Shown piece after piece: positions 1 through 9,200 of a stretch of 64,000 bases of DNA. The translations under genes and the position numbers were made by a program. Numbering within the stretch: position 1 is the first letter of the stretch; each line of letters opens with the position of its first letter. This stretch comes from Micromonospora ureilytica (lineage in GTDB: Bacteria; Actinomycetota; Actinomycetes; Mycobacteriales; Micromonosporaceae), in NCBI RefSeq assembly GCF_015751765.1, contig NZ_JADOTX010000001.1, forward strand, positions 2,852,001 through 2,916,000, given 5' to 3'. The notes beneath the pieces are model-generated. The model saw only the letters and a list, made by a program, of their open reading frames with translations. It made no database searches and was not told the origin of the DNA.

Positions 1-1708
1 GGGTGTCGGTGGCGCCCAGCCACGGACGGTGGTAGTGCCCGGGGTTCAGGCCGGCCTTGGCCTGGGCGACCTCGGCCTGCGCGGCCTCGGTGACCGGCTC
101 GTCGTACTTGAGCATCCGGACGATGTCCGATCCCTCCACCGGCCGCACGTTGGTGATGCCGAACCGGTCCGGCTCCTTGGCGACGATGGCGCCCGGCGTC
201 AGCATGAAGTCGCCGAGCCCGCCGAGGGTCCACAGGTCCGGGTTGTCACGCAGGAAATTGACGCTGTCCAGTGCCTCTTCGCGGGTCTCGGTGGGGAAAC
301 CAGTGAAGCCCATCATCTGCACACCAATGTTCGCCTTGGTCATCGCCATCATGGTGCGTCGTGCCTGCTCCGGCTTCGTACCCTTGTCGATCAGATCGAG
401 GACGCGCTGGTTACCGGACTCGAAGCCGACTGAGATGGCCACGCAGCCGCTGCGCCTCAGCAAGTCGCAGCGCTCGTCCGACCAGTACTTCTCCAGCCGG
501 ATCTCGGCACCCCAGCGGAAGTCCAGACCTCGCTCGACGACCTGCTCGGCGAAGCGCAGGATGGTCGCGGGAGCGAGCACATCGACCGAGAAGTAGATGA
601 ACTTGGCGAACTTCGACAGTTCGGTGACGTCCGCGATCATGGTGCTCACCGTGTCCTGCCGCCATGGGCTGGTGGGACCGTCGGTGTTCAGTCCGTAGTC
701 GCAGAACGTGCACTTGTTCCAGTAGCAGCCTCGGGTCGGCGAATAGTAGACGAACCGCTCCGGGCTGAGGTAGAGGTCCCAGGGCAGACCGGAGAAGTCC
801 GGGACCGGCACCTGCGCCAGGCGTTCATAGCGCAGGGGCAGTTGACGCTGGCGGCCGTACTTGGGGTGCAGCCGGACGTTGGGGTGCCCGGCCGGCAGGG
901 TGCCGGTCTGCACCGCGTCCAGGATCTCCGTGTACGCGCTTTCCCCCTCCCCGACCACTATCGCGTCGAAGTCGGCCAGCACCTGGAAGACGTACTCGGG
1001 TTTGCTGGCGCACTTCCAGACGTCGGAGATCTCCGTGCCACCTGCGATGAGGAAGACGTCCGGGCAGGCCTGCCGGACGAGTCGGGCGATCCAGAGCGCG
1101 AACGGCAGCTGCCACTGGTAGGTGGCGCTGATGCCGATCACCTGGTGCCCGCCAGCGGCCAGCCGCGGGATCAGCACGTCCTCGTAGTACGGCAGGAAGG
1201 GTCGGTTGAGCCGGGCGAGCAGCGCCTCGTCCGTCAGCGCGGCCACCGAGCCGATCGATATCATCGGCGGTGGGTGGAGCCGGAAGCCGGCGTGGAACTG
1301 CCCGGGGAACCCGACCGTGCCGAGGGCGTCCATCCAGGAGATCACGCCCTCGACGGCGTCCTGGTAGTGCCGGTAGTCGTAGAACAGGGTCGGATCCTGC
1401 AGCACCCCGATCGACCGGCGCAGCCGCTCCGGATCGGGGTCGGGCAGGCCGAGCTGGTTCGCCCGGGCCATCAGCGCGTCCGGGCCGCTGAGGTCGTCGA
1501 TCGAGAGCCGGGACAGCTCGCGCCGAAGCCAGTCGTGCGCCGACGGCGTGTACGAGTGGTGGAACGCCTCGATGTTGGCGTCGATGATCTCCGCCGGCTG
1601 GTGCCCCTGTGCCCGGGCGTACGAATCGAGGTAGTTCAGGGAGTGGTATCCCGAGGTGGGATCGGTCAGCGGGGGGTAGATCAGTGCTGCCTTCACCGTG
1701 CCGCTCAT
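1..1708 (-). CDS. Cobalamin-type radical SAM RiPP maturase (3' end outside window)
   Basis: Seen: an open frame of 569 codons that starts at ATG 1708 behind a GAGGAG ribosome site and is still open at position 1, so the C-terminus is missing. The N-terminus (YPPLTDPTSGYHSLNYLDSY) resembles the B12-binding N-terminal domain of the 'RiPP maturation radical SAM protein 1' family. The iron-sulfur motif lies at residues 328-336 as C-YWNK-C-TF-C, a CX4CX2C spacing rather than the commoner CX3CX2C. Known: such enzymes modify precursor peptides, often by C-methylation, using S-adenosylmethionine and cobalamin. Context: it starts 10 bases after the TfuA-like stop and is the last visible gene of the precursor operon, so it very probably acts on one of the two core peptides. 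The exact reaction cannot be read from sequence. Confidence 0.88.
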   Translation of the reverse strand, partial: MSGTVKAALIYPPLTDPTSGYHSLNYLDSYARAQGHQPAEIIDANIEAFHHSYTPSAHDWLRRELSRLSIDDLSGPDALMARANQLGLPDPDPERLRRSIGVLQDPTLFYDYRHYQDAVEGVISWMDALGTVGFPGQFHAGFRLHPPPMISIGSVAALTDEALLARLNRPFLPYYEDVLIPRLAAGGHQVIGISATYQWQLPFALWIARLVRQACPDVFLIAGGTEISDVWKCASKPEYVFQVLADFDAIVVGEGESAYTEILDAVQTGTLPAGHPNVRLHPKYGRQRQLPLRYERLAQVPVPDFSGLPWDLYLSPERFVYYSPTRGCYWNKCTFCDYGLNTDGPTSPWRQDTVSTMIADVTELSKFAKFIYFSVDVLAPATILRFAEQVVERGLDFRWGAEIRLEKYWSDERCDLLRRSGCVAISVGFESGNQRVLDLIDKGTKPEQARRTMMAMTKANIGVQMMGFTGFPTETREEALDSVNFLRDNPDLWTLGGLGDFMLTPGAIVAKEPDRFGITNVRPVEGSDIVRMLKYDEPVTEAAQAEVAQAKAGLNPGHYHRPWLGATDT

Positions 1709-1718
1709 CGACTCCTCC

Positions 1719-3113
1719 TCAGCCGACCCGGGCCGCGGAACCGGCCAGGGTGTCCTGCGTGCGCATGCTCACCGCGGGCAGTCGCGGGGCACCGAACGCC
1801 TTGACGTACGCGACAAACGGTTCGGCGGCGTACCGGAACGCCGCAAGGTCGACGAAGCCCCGGTCCCACGCCGCCGCTTCCAGCCCGTCGGCGGCACAGC
1901 CCCACAGCCTCGCGAAGCACGCATCGACGATCTCGGTGCGGAAGTGCAGCCGAGCACCCGGGCGGCGACGCCCCGTCGTACGCGGGACGAGCGTCTCGTT
2001 CAGCGACGCCGCGGTCGCCGCCACCTGCCGTGCCGCGGTGAGTAACACGGGGGTACGCAGCGGCGTCGCGACCATCCACAGAGCCAAGCTGCGGTACGGC
2101 GTGGTGCCGAACGCCCGCACCAACACCCGCAGCACCGCCTCGCGGTCGTCGAGACTCCGTTCCCGGTCGGTCAGCCAGTCCCACCCGCTCGGCGGCGCAC
2201 CGGTCAGCCCTCGCCGGCGGGCCACCTCGTTGGCGCGCTCCTCGACCCTCGGGTCGTCGATGTCGACCTCGGCCAGCCCGGCCAGCACCCCCCTCCGGTG
2301 CCAGGCCGCCGACTCGGGATGCAGCAGCATCAGCACCGCGGCGGCCTCCCGGTCACTGGCCCAGTGCCCGCCGACCGACTCTCCGGCGAACCGTGCGCGC
2401 CAGCTGTCGAGAAAGCGGGTGTGCAGGTTGTCGAGGGGCTGGTCGCCGGCGTGCGCCGGGCACAGCTCGGGGGCGTTGTCCGCAGCCATTGACAGCAGCA
2501 GCCGTGCGTCTGCGCCCTTGGTGTCGCAGGGGTCCCGCCGGTGCCACGTCAGGAACCGGCTCACCACGGCCGCCGCCTCGGGTGGCGCGCTGCGTTCCAA
2601 CGCCTGGTACGACCGCCGCCGGAAGGGCAGGTCCCGGCCGATGTCCAGCAGCAGCGCAGCCTCGGCGTCGCTGAGCACACCGGCGGCGACGGCGCGGCAC
2701 AGCGCGACCCGGATGTTCACCAGCGGGACGCTGAAGGCGCGGTGGCCTTCCTCGGCTGGCCCGTGCACGACGGCCACCTCGTCGTCGCCCGTGACGACCC
2801 CGTCGCGGTAGAGCTGGAATACCTCGCCCACGCCACGCATTCCGAACGGCCACAGCTCGGCGGCGCGCAGCGCGCCCATGCTGGCAGCACCGGCCACGGT
2901 CACGCCACGGTCGAGCAGGTCGAGGATCTCCCGGTGGCGGACCGGCGGGTGTTGCAGGAAGAACCCGTCGATGACGAGGACCCGGTCGCCGGGGGCAACG
3001 TCCAGGCGGAGCAGGTCGCCGTGCGCGACGGGCGGCAGCACCACCGCGTCGGGCAGCAGCCGACCGACCTCGTCGGGCGGCAGGCTCGGACCTATGAAGA
3101 CGACGTCAGTCAC
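1719..3113 (-). CDS. TfuA-like protein, YcaO partner
   Basis: 464 residues. The N-terminal ~200 residues carry the TfuA-like signature (FIGPSLP at the start, then IDGFF, then GAASMGALRAAE near residue 78). The C-terminal half is an additional helical region that I do not recognise, so the protein is about twice the size of the minimal TfuA domain. Known: TfuA-like proteins work with a neighbouring YcaO to replace a backbone amide oxygen with sulfur (thioamide), as in thioviridamide-type RiPPs and methyl-coenzyme M reductase; TfuA probably delivers the sulfur. Context: the start overlaps the end of the YcaO gene by 8 bases, indicating translational coupling. Inference: the pair thioamidates a core encoded upstream, most likely the Cys-free one. 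Confidence 0.88.
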   Translation of the reverse strand: MTDVVFIGPSLPPDEVGRLLPDAVVLPPVAHGDLLRLDVAPGDRVLVIDGFFLQHPPVRHREILDLLDRGVTVAGAASMGALRAAELWPFGMRGVGEVFQLYRDGVVTGDDEVAVVHGPAEEGHRAFSVPLVNIRVALCRAVAAGVLSDAEAALLLDIGRDLPFRRRSYQALERSAPPEAAAVVSRFLTWHRRDPCDTKGADARLLLSMAADNAPELCPAHAGDQPLDNLHTRFLDSWRARFAGESVGGHWASDREAAAVLMLLHPESAAWHRRGVLAGLAEVDIDDPRVEERANEVARRRGLTGAPPSGWDWLTDRERSLDDREAVLRVLVRAFGTTPYRSLALWMVATPLRTPVLLTAARQVAATAASLNETLVPRTTGRRRPGARLHFRTEIVDACFARLWGCAADGLEAAAWDRGFVDLAAFRYAAEPFVAYVKAFGAPRLPAVSMRTQDTLAGSAARVG

Positions 3114-4272
3114 GGGGCACTCCCGGTCGGGTACTCAGGGCCCGCTCGTCGAACATCCGCAGGCCGGGGGCGAACACCTTGCTCACCGCAATGCCGATGT
3201 CGTCGTGCGTCAGGTCGACGCTGAACGGCTCGACGCCGGTGACCCGCTGCACCCGCGACGCCAGCTCGCGCAGCACCTGGGTCACGTCCCCCACGGGTGG
3301 TGCATCCCGGCGGACCGGCCGGACGGGCCGGTCGACGGTGGGAGGCGGCACCGGCGGTGCGCCGACATCGTGGTAGGCGGTGGCGTCGATGTCATCACGG
3401 GCTCCGGAGACCATGACCAGCCGCGATTGCGCTGCCTCCGCCATGGCCCGACCGACGGCGATCTCCGGGTCGACGTGGCAGCCGAAGCCGCCGAAGGTGA
3501 CCGGCAGGTCCTCCGACCAGATCGAGGCGGCGTAGCAGGGTACGTCGACCGCGTTGGTGATGTCGCAGACCTCCACCCAGCAACCGGCCCGCACCAGCGC
3601 CTCGTGCACCGTGCGGGTCATCACGTTGGTGGCGGTGCCCGGGTCGGCGTAAATGCGCTCGGTCAACGGTGAGGTGCAGTACGGGGCGATGCAGTCGCGT
3701 TCGACGACCTCCAGCAGAGCGTGCAGGCTGGCCTCGGCGAAGGTGTTCCCGGTGGCCAGCCCGTTGCTGCTGGGTGTGAACAGGGCGCGGTCCCAGCCAC
3801 GCCGGATGGTGAAGTCGAGTTCGATGGTGGCGCGGGGCACCAGGCAATCCGCACCGGTCACCAGCCCGCGGCCAGCCACCCAGTCGAGCTCGACGGCAGG
3901 GGTCAGGGGTGACCGTTCCGCGAGGTGCAGCCACCGGACGTCGTACGACAGGTCGAGCGCCTCGGCCGGGGACCGGACGACGGTCCCCGGCCGGAGGTTC
4001 TCGGCATGCCAGGACTCGATGCTCTCCATGACCGCGCTGACCCGGGCCTGCGTCGCGGTGGCGCCGGTGCCGACGCTCACCGCCATGGTGGCTCCGACCG
4101 GCCGGTAGGCGACGTGCACCGGTAGGCCGATCTCGTCGAGCCGGGTGATGTCGGCGACCCGGGTGATCCGGAACCGGTCGAGCATGCCACCGACCCGCTC
4201 CCAGGTCTGCTCCACGGTGGCCGTCCGGTAGGTGCCGGATCGGAACGCAATGGTCTCGGTCGTGTCAGTCAT
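3106..4272 (-). CDS. Stand-alone YcaO-domain protein (predicted thioamide-forming)
   Basis: 388 residues, a bare YcaO domain with no E1-like N-terminal fusion. Visible YcaO motifs: the ATP-binding SAVMESIESWHAE block near residue 80, GLATGNTFAEASLHALLEVVERD near 170, and a GFGCHVDPEIAVGRAMAEAAQ block near 250. Known: YcaO enzymes use ATP to activate a peptide amide; with TfuA the product is a thioamide, and with an E1-like partner it is an azoline. Context: it lies 26 bases after the hydrophobic precursor gene and overlaps the TfuA gene, which argues for thioamidation. It is clearly distinct from the second, fused YcaO at 13881-16157. The C-terminus (GVPRD) lacks the proline-rich PxPxP tail of azoline-forming YcaOs. 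Confidence 0.92.
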   Translation of the reverse strand: MTDTTETIAFRSGTYRTATVEQTWERVGGMLDRFRITRVADITRLDEIGLPVHVAYRPVGATMAVSVGTGATATQARVSAVMESIESWHAENLRPGTVVRSPAEALDLSYDVRWLHLAERSPLTPAVELDWVAGRGLVTGADCLVPRATIELDFTIRRGWDRALFTPSSNGLATGNTFAEASLHALLEVVERDCIAPYCTSPLTERIYADPGTATNVMTRTVHEALVRAGCWVEVCDITNAVDVPCYAASIWSEDLPVTFGGFGCHVDPEIAVGRAMAEAAQSRLVMVSGARDDIDATAYHDVGAPPVPPPTVDRPVRPVRRDAPPVGDVTQVLRELASRVQRVTGVEPFSVDLTHDDIGIAVSKVFAPGLRMFDERALSTRPGVPRD

Positions 4273-4298
4273 CGAGGCTCCCGGAGGGGGTGGGGAAC

Positions 4299-4673
4299 TC
4301 AGAGGATGAGGACGGCGATGATGTTGACGTTGTTGTCGGCGATCGGGGCCACGCCGCCGGCGACCGTCTCCAGCTCGGCCTCGGTCAGCTCGTTGAGGTC
4401 GACCAGCGGCACCTCGGGCACGTGCAGCACGTGCAGGCCGGGCGTGCCCGCCCAGTCAGCGACGACCTGGTCCTTGGTGTAGAGCGTGGCGGGCTGGGCG
4501 CGGTCGACCTCGACCCTGGCGCCGGGGGCGACCGGCAGGCCGGCCGCGGTCGCGTAGCCGGTCGGGTCGGCGAGCAGGCGCTGCAGTTCCTCGTCGCTGC
4601 GCCATACCGCGGTGACCAGTTCCGAGTACTTGGTCACGAACCTCGCGCCATATTCCTGTTCGTCGTTGCTCAT
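4299..4673 (-). CDS. NHLP-type RiPP precursor A, hydrophobic Cys/Ser/Thr-free core
   Basis: 124 residues from ATG 4673, chosen because it begins the recognisable leader (MSNDEQEYGARF) and follows an AGGAAAGGA ribosome site; an in-frame upstream start at 4754 would add 27 unlike residues. The leader (about 107 residues) resembles the nitrile hydratase alpha subunit, the hallmark of NHLP precursors. It ends in ELTEAELETVAGG, a classic double-Gly processing site for a C39 peptidase. The predicted core is the last 17 residues (VAPIADNNVNIIAVLIL). It has no Cys, Ser or Thr, so azoline formation is impossible here; backbone thioamidation or C-methylation remains possible. The Val/Ile/Asn richness recalls proteusin cores (inference). 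Confidence 0.9.
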   Translation of the reverse strand: MSNDEQEYGARFVTKYSELVTAVWRSDEELQRLLADPTGYATAAGLPVAPGARVEVDRAQPATLYTKDQVVADWAGTPGLHVLHVPEVPLVDLNELTEAELETVAGGVAPIADNNVNIIAVLIL

Positions 4674-4819
4674 CGTTCGGTCCTTTCCTCGGGGGTCGCT
4701 GCGAGACGGGGTGATCGCTGTGGCGAGAACGCTACGAAGATCGAGCTTCGACAATCAATGATTTCGTCTGAGTGCCATCAGAATCTGCCGCGCCGACGAG
4801 TGGGCGGCAGACTTCGGTG

Positions 4820-5182
4820 TCAGGTGCAGCAGCACGGGCAGCAGCAGGCACAGCTGGGGTCCAGGCCGGCGACGACGCTGTCCAGTTCGTCCTCGGCCAG
4901 TTCCGCCTGGGCCACCGGCAACAGCGACGGAACGAAGAGCACGAAGGTGCCGGTGGTCCCCGCCTGCTGCCAGGACTCGATCTGCACCTCAAGGTCCGGA
5001 TCGGCGTCGGCGATGTCCCGCACCACCCGGACCTGCACATCCTCCGGCAGGTGCAGCCCGTAGCCGGCGAGGAACCCGCGTGGGTCGCGGTCGAGCGCCT
5101 GCTCCTTGACCGGGTCGGCCCAGACGTCGGCGACCAGCCGGCTGTACGCGGCCACGAAGACCGCTCGATCGACAGGTGTCAT
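4820..5182 (-). CDS. NHLP-type RiPP precursor B, cysteine-rich core
   Basis: 120 residues from ATG 5182; an upstream in-frame start at 5272 would add 30 residues unlike the family. The leader (YSRLVADVWADP, then GLHLPEDVQVRVV) parallels precursor A and ends in ELAEDELDSVVAG, an Ala-Gly variant of the double-Gly site. The predicted core is LDPSCACCCPCCCT: seven Cys, one Ser and one Thr in 14 residues. Known: such cores are converted by fused E1-like/YcaO enzymes to thiazolines and then thiazoles by a SagB-type dehydrogenase, both of which are present at 12337-16157. It is the first gene after the promoter at 5385-5413, 146 bases before precursor A. Confidence 0.9.
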   Translation of the reverse strand: MTPVDRAVFVAAYSRLVADVWADPVKEQALDRDPRGFLAGYGLHLPEDVQVRVVRDIADADPDLEVQIESWQQAGTTGTFVLFVPSLLPVAQAELAEDELDSVVAGLDPSCACCCPCCCT

Positions 5183-5384
5183 ACCCTGCTCCCTTCGGTG
5201 GTCGACCGCCGGTGGCGGTGACGGGCAGCGCGGGAGGTTCCGGGCCGCCGGTTTTGCTTCATCGTGGGTCACCTGTGGATCCGATCCGCCCGGAGAGCGG
5301 GAATTTCATCGAATGTGGCCGCGAAAAGGTCGCGCCACGGCGAAAGCCGGGTAATTGGGAATCAGCGACTTTCGGCGGACGGCG

Positions 5385-5413
5385 ATCCTAATCAATGTCA
5401 CCACTGTGGACAA
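5385..5413 (-). promoter_or_regulatory. Promoter of the precursor operon
   Basis: Reading on the minus strand, TTGTCC (5413-5408) and TAGGAT (5390-5385) are separated by exactly 17 bases, close to the actinobacterial housekeeping consensus. The predicted start near 5378 would leave an untranslated leader of about 195 bases before precursor B. The spacer contains a small palindrome, CCAC-T-GTGG, centred on 5405, a possible operator for the divergent MerR regulator. Confidence 0.55.
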
Positions 5414-5538
5414 GTAGTAATTCCTCGCCTTTTACCCGCCCGGTGCCCACACCTACGCTGCGATCGGCGGACCGCACAGCGTGACAGCGGTTCGACGGGG
5501 TTGCCGTGTTCCGTCACCGAGTGCTGCCGGAGGCCACC

Positions 5539-6285
5539 GTGACCATCGACGAGGTGACGACGACGCCGGGCGGTCCGGTCGGGTACAGCGTGGACGAGCT
5601 CGCCCGCAAGGTGGGGATGTCGCCGCGCAACATCCGAGCACACCAGGCCCGACGGCTGCTGCCCCCGCCGGTGCGGCGCGGTCGGGCCGCGCTCTACGAC
5701 GACTCTCACGTCCGCCGGCTGGACGCGATCCTCGCCCTGCAACGACAGGGCTTCAACCTGGTGTCCATCGAGGCGATGCTCGGGGTCCGGGCCAGTGACG
5801 AGGCGCCCGACGGACTGACCGCGATGCTGCAACGCCTGACCGCCGACCGTCCCGCGCTGGCCCACGCGCTGACCCGGCACGGCGTGATCGGCCGGACCAC
5901 CGACGGCACCGTCCGCACCGTCCGACCACGTCCGCTGCGCGCCGCCCTGGACCTGCATCGGGTACGGGTGGGCACGGTGCCGGCACTGCAGACCCTCAGC
6001 GAGGTGCTGGACAGCCTCCGGCCGGTGGCCGACGAGCTGGTCGCCGCCGTCACCGCCCGGCTGCTGACCCTCGCTCCGGAGCTGGTACGCAGCGGCGCCC
6101 GGTCGTCCTGGGCCGATCTCGACCGGGAAACCCTCCTGCTGACGCAGGGCGTGGTCAACGTGCTCACCGAGGCGTTCCGGCTCGCCGTGGAGAACCAGTC
6201 GGAGGCGCACGTCGCCGAGCTGCTGGAGAACCACCTCGACGCGGACGTGTGCCTGGAGGACAGCACGGACATCGACAACGGCTGA
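5539..6285 (+). CDS. MerR-family transcriptional regulator of the RiPP cluster
   Basis: About 248 residues. GTG 5539 is preferred because GGAGG lies 5 bases upstream; an in-frame GTG at 5506 would add 11 residues with a poorer site. The N-terminus has the MerR winged-helix pattern (YSVDELARKVGMSPRNIRAHQARRLLPPP), in which 'RNIRAHQ' replaces the usual 'IRYYE', as in the SCO-type AbaB-like subgroup. The C-terminal ~150 residues are helical and match no effector domain I know. It is divergent from the precursor operon and convergent, with an 8-base gap, with the exporter operon, so it probably controls the promoter between it and the precursors. Confidence 0.85.
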   Translation: MTIDEVTTTPGGPVGYSVDELARKVGMSPRNIRAHQARRLLPPPVRRGRAALYDDSHVRRLDAILALQRQGFNLVSIEAMLGVRASDEAPDGLTAMLQRLTADRPALAHALTRHGVIGRTTDGTVRTVRPRPLRAALDLHRVRVGTVPALQTLSEVLDSLRPVADELVAAVTARLLTLAPELVRSGARSSWADLDRETLLLTQGVVNVLTEAFRLAVENQSEAHVAELLENHLDADVCLEDSTDIDNG

Positions 6286-6293
6286 CCGGGCCG

Positions 6294-9200
6294 TCAAGTC
6301 GTCGCGGGCTGCCCGTCCGCCTGCCGGCTCTCCGGCACGGTGTCGGACCGTTCCGGTTCGGTGAGCAGTTGCCGCCGCGCCAACCGATGGAACAGCCCTT
6401 CAGGGTGGTCCATCAACTCGTCGAAGCTGCCCCGCTGGACGATCCGCCCTGCTTCGAGGACCACGATGGTGTCCGCAGCACGGACGGTGGACAACCGGTG
6501 GGCGATGACCACCCGGGTCGCGGCCAGGGCCGCGGTGCTCCGGCTGACCACCTCCTGGGTCCGGTTGTCCAGAGCGCTGGTCGCCTCGTCGAGGAAGATG
6601 ATCCGGGGTAGCGGGGCCAGCGCGCGGGCGATCAGCACCCTCTGACGCTGCCCGACGGAGAGCGTCCCGCCGCCGAACGGCACCATCGTGCTCATCCCCA
6701 TTGGCAGCGCCTCCAGGTCATCGGCGAGGCCGGCCATCCGCGCCGCCTCCCAGACCTGGTCGAGTGGAAAGCTGCCGGCGCCGCAGATGTTGTCGCGTAC
6801 CGAGCCGGCGAAGAGCTGACCATCCTGCAGGACCACTCCGCACTGCCTGCGGACCGCGTGGACGTCGAGTTCGGAGAGGTCCTGGCCGTCGTAGAGCACT
6901 GCGCCCTGCTGCTGGCGTTCAAAGCCGAGCAGCAACCGGAGCAGTGTGGATTTTCCGCAGCCACTCGGTCCGACGATGGCGACGAACTCACCCGGGCGGA
7001 CGCTCAGGTCGATGTCGATGAGCACCGGTGGCTCGTCCGGCTGGTAAGCGAAAGTGAGCCGGTGCAGCGCGATCTCGCCGCGCAACTCGCCCGGGTCCAC
7101 CCGGTCCGGCCGCGCCTCGGGGTCGGCGCGCAGGATCTCCCGCAGGCTGCCCAGCCTGGGCACTGCCGCGATCACTTCGACCCCGGCCGACACCAGCACC
7201 AGCAGCGCGCCGAGCAGCATCGCGAAACCGACGTTGAGGATGAAGAAATCGGCCGGCGCGACCCGGCCGGCCAGCGGCCCCATCAGCACGGCGAACAGGA
7301 CCAGTTGGCCGGCGACCGGCAGCACGGTGCCGAAGGCGACCAGGCCCGCCTGACTCTGCCGGACCCGTTGCAGCGCCGCTCGGGCCGTCGCGGCGACCTC
7401 CGACCAGCGTGCGTGGGCACGGGTTTCGGCGGCCGCCAATTTGATCTTTACGATGCCACCGAGCAGTTGGTTGGTCATCGCTGCCGCCCGGTGCTCGGCC
7501 GGCAGCGCGGACCGTTGCTGACGGACGATCAGCACGGCGAACGCGCCGAAGGTCAGCATGGTGACGGCGACGATCCCCGCTCCCCACAGCCCGAGCACGG
7601 GCTCGACCACCAGGAGCATGCCGAGGGTCACCGCGACGGTCGCGGCCGCCGAGACGAGCTGCGGCAGCAGCGCGCTCAGCGCCTCGCCGACGAACGAGAT
7701 CCCCAACATCGAGTTGGCGATCTCACCGCTGCTGCGACCGGCGAAGAACCGGGCCGGTAGCCGCATCAGCCGGTCCCAGATCGCCAGCTGCGCGCCGGAC
7801 TGCATCCGGCCGTCCAACCGCAGCAGACGCAGGTTCTGCACCACACCCACCAGCCCCGCGACCACCGCAGCGCTGAGCATCAGCGCGAGGAAGCCGCCAA
7901 GGCCGTTCACCTCGCCCCGCCGGGCCAGTTGGCCGAGCACCTCGCCGGTGGCCAGCGGCACGCCCAGGCCCAGCAGTGCCACGCAGGTGGCGGCGAACAG
8001 CAGACCCCGCACGTCGCGGGACGCACCGACCAGCCCGGCCCGCAGCAGGTGGCGCATCCGAGCGGTCGGCGGCAGCGGCGCCTGCACCTCGGTCGCCTCG
8101 GCAGCGAACGTCGCGGCCACTGTCGCGTCGATCGGACCGTACGCCCGGGTGTCCGGGTCGACGTGGTGGTAGCGGCCTCGACGGAACACCAGGGGCACCG
8201 CGGCGGCGCGCTCCGGGTCATCGCCGGCCCGCCACCCCACCAGTGGCCCCAGGTCCCGCCGCCACCATCGGTCCGGGAGCCGCACCTCACGCAAGAACAG
8301 GCTGGAAGCTCGGGTCACCGCGTGCACCGCCGCCCGGTCGTCCAGCGGCGCGCGGCTGCGGTCGGCCGGCTCGTTGATCGGGGTTCCCATCCCCTCGGTG
8401 ACCACCCGGACCACCGAGGCTGCCCGCCCATACCGGTCGAAGCCGGCCTCACCGTCGGGAACCGGAACCGCACCGCCCGCGCCGATCACCCCGATCGACC
8501 GGCGGGCCGCCGCGGCGAGCACCGCCGCGTCGGTCTCCCGGCGCCGCTGCACGGCGCTCAGCAACGCCGCGTCGGCCTCCTCGATCCGCGTCTCCACCAT
8601 CCGCAGCAGCCGGGCCACATGCTGGTCGACGGCCGACCGGAGCTGACCGTTGACCAGCAGGTCCCAGCTGCCGCGGCTCTCCACCGCGCACGGCGACTCG
8701 GCCACCACCCAGTCCCGCTCGGCGACCAGCAGCAGCTCCCGTTCCCCCGACATCTCCGCCGGGCCACCGTCGTTGCGTCGCAGTTGTCCACCGGCGCTGC
8801 GCAGCCACCACGCGCCGCCGGTGGAGGTGAGGGCGCTCCCCTGCGCCAGCGAAATGATCTCGCATCCGCGGAGGGTGGACGCCGCCCGGGGCGCCTGCCC
8901 GCGGCGCAGCGCGTCGGCGACGGTGACCAGCACCAGGTCAACCGCCGCGACCAGCTCCGTCGCGGCAGTCCGTGCCCGCAGCGACGCCCCGTCGTCCGCC
9001 ACGCGGCCGAGCCGAACATGCCGCTCCAGCAGGGAAAGGTGACGCCGGGACAGCCCGCGCAGCTCCGTGCCGGGTAGCGGCACCAGGATCAACCGCCACG
9101 CACCGATCGCTGTGGACGTCGGCACCAGGCCACCCGCAGGCAGCCGGGCCACATGGTGACGACGCGAGGGGCTCATCCCGGCCCGGCGCACCGCGAACAG

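Noticed and set aside
842..1804. A 320-codon plus-strand frame inside the radical SAM gene
   Set aside because: Composition is Arg/Gly/Val-rich without motifs, and the opposite strand has a clear enzyme.
4674..4754. A longer start for precursor A
   Set aside because: The added 27 residues do not resemble NHLP leaders, and the ribosome site fits the internal ATG at 4673.
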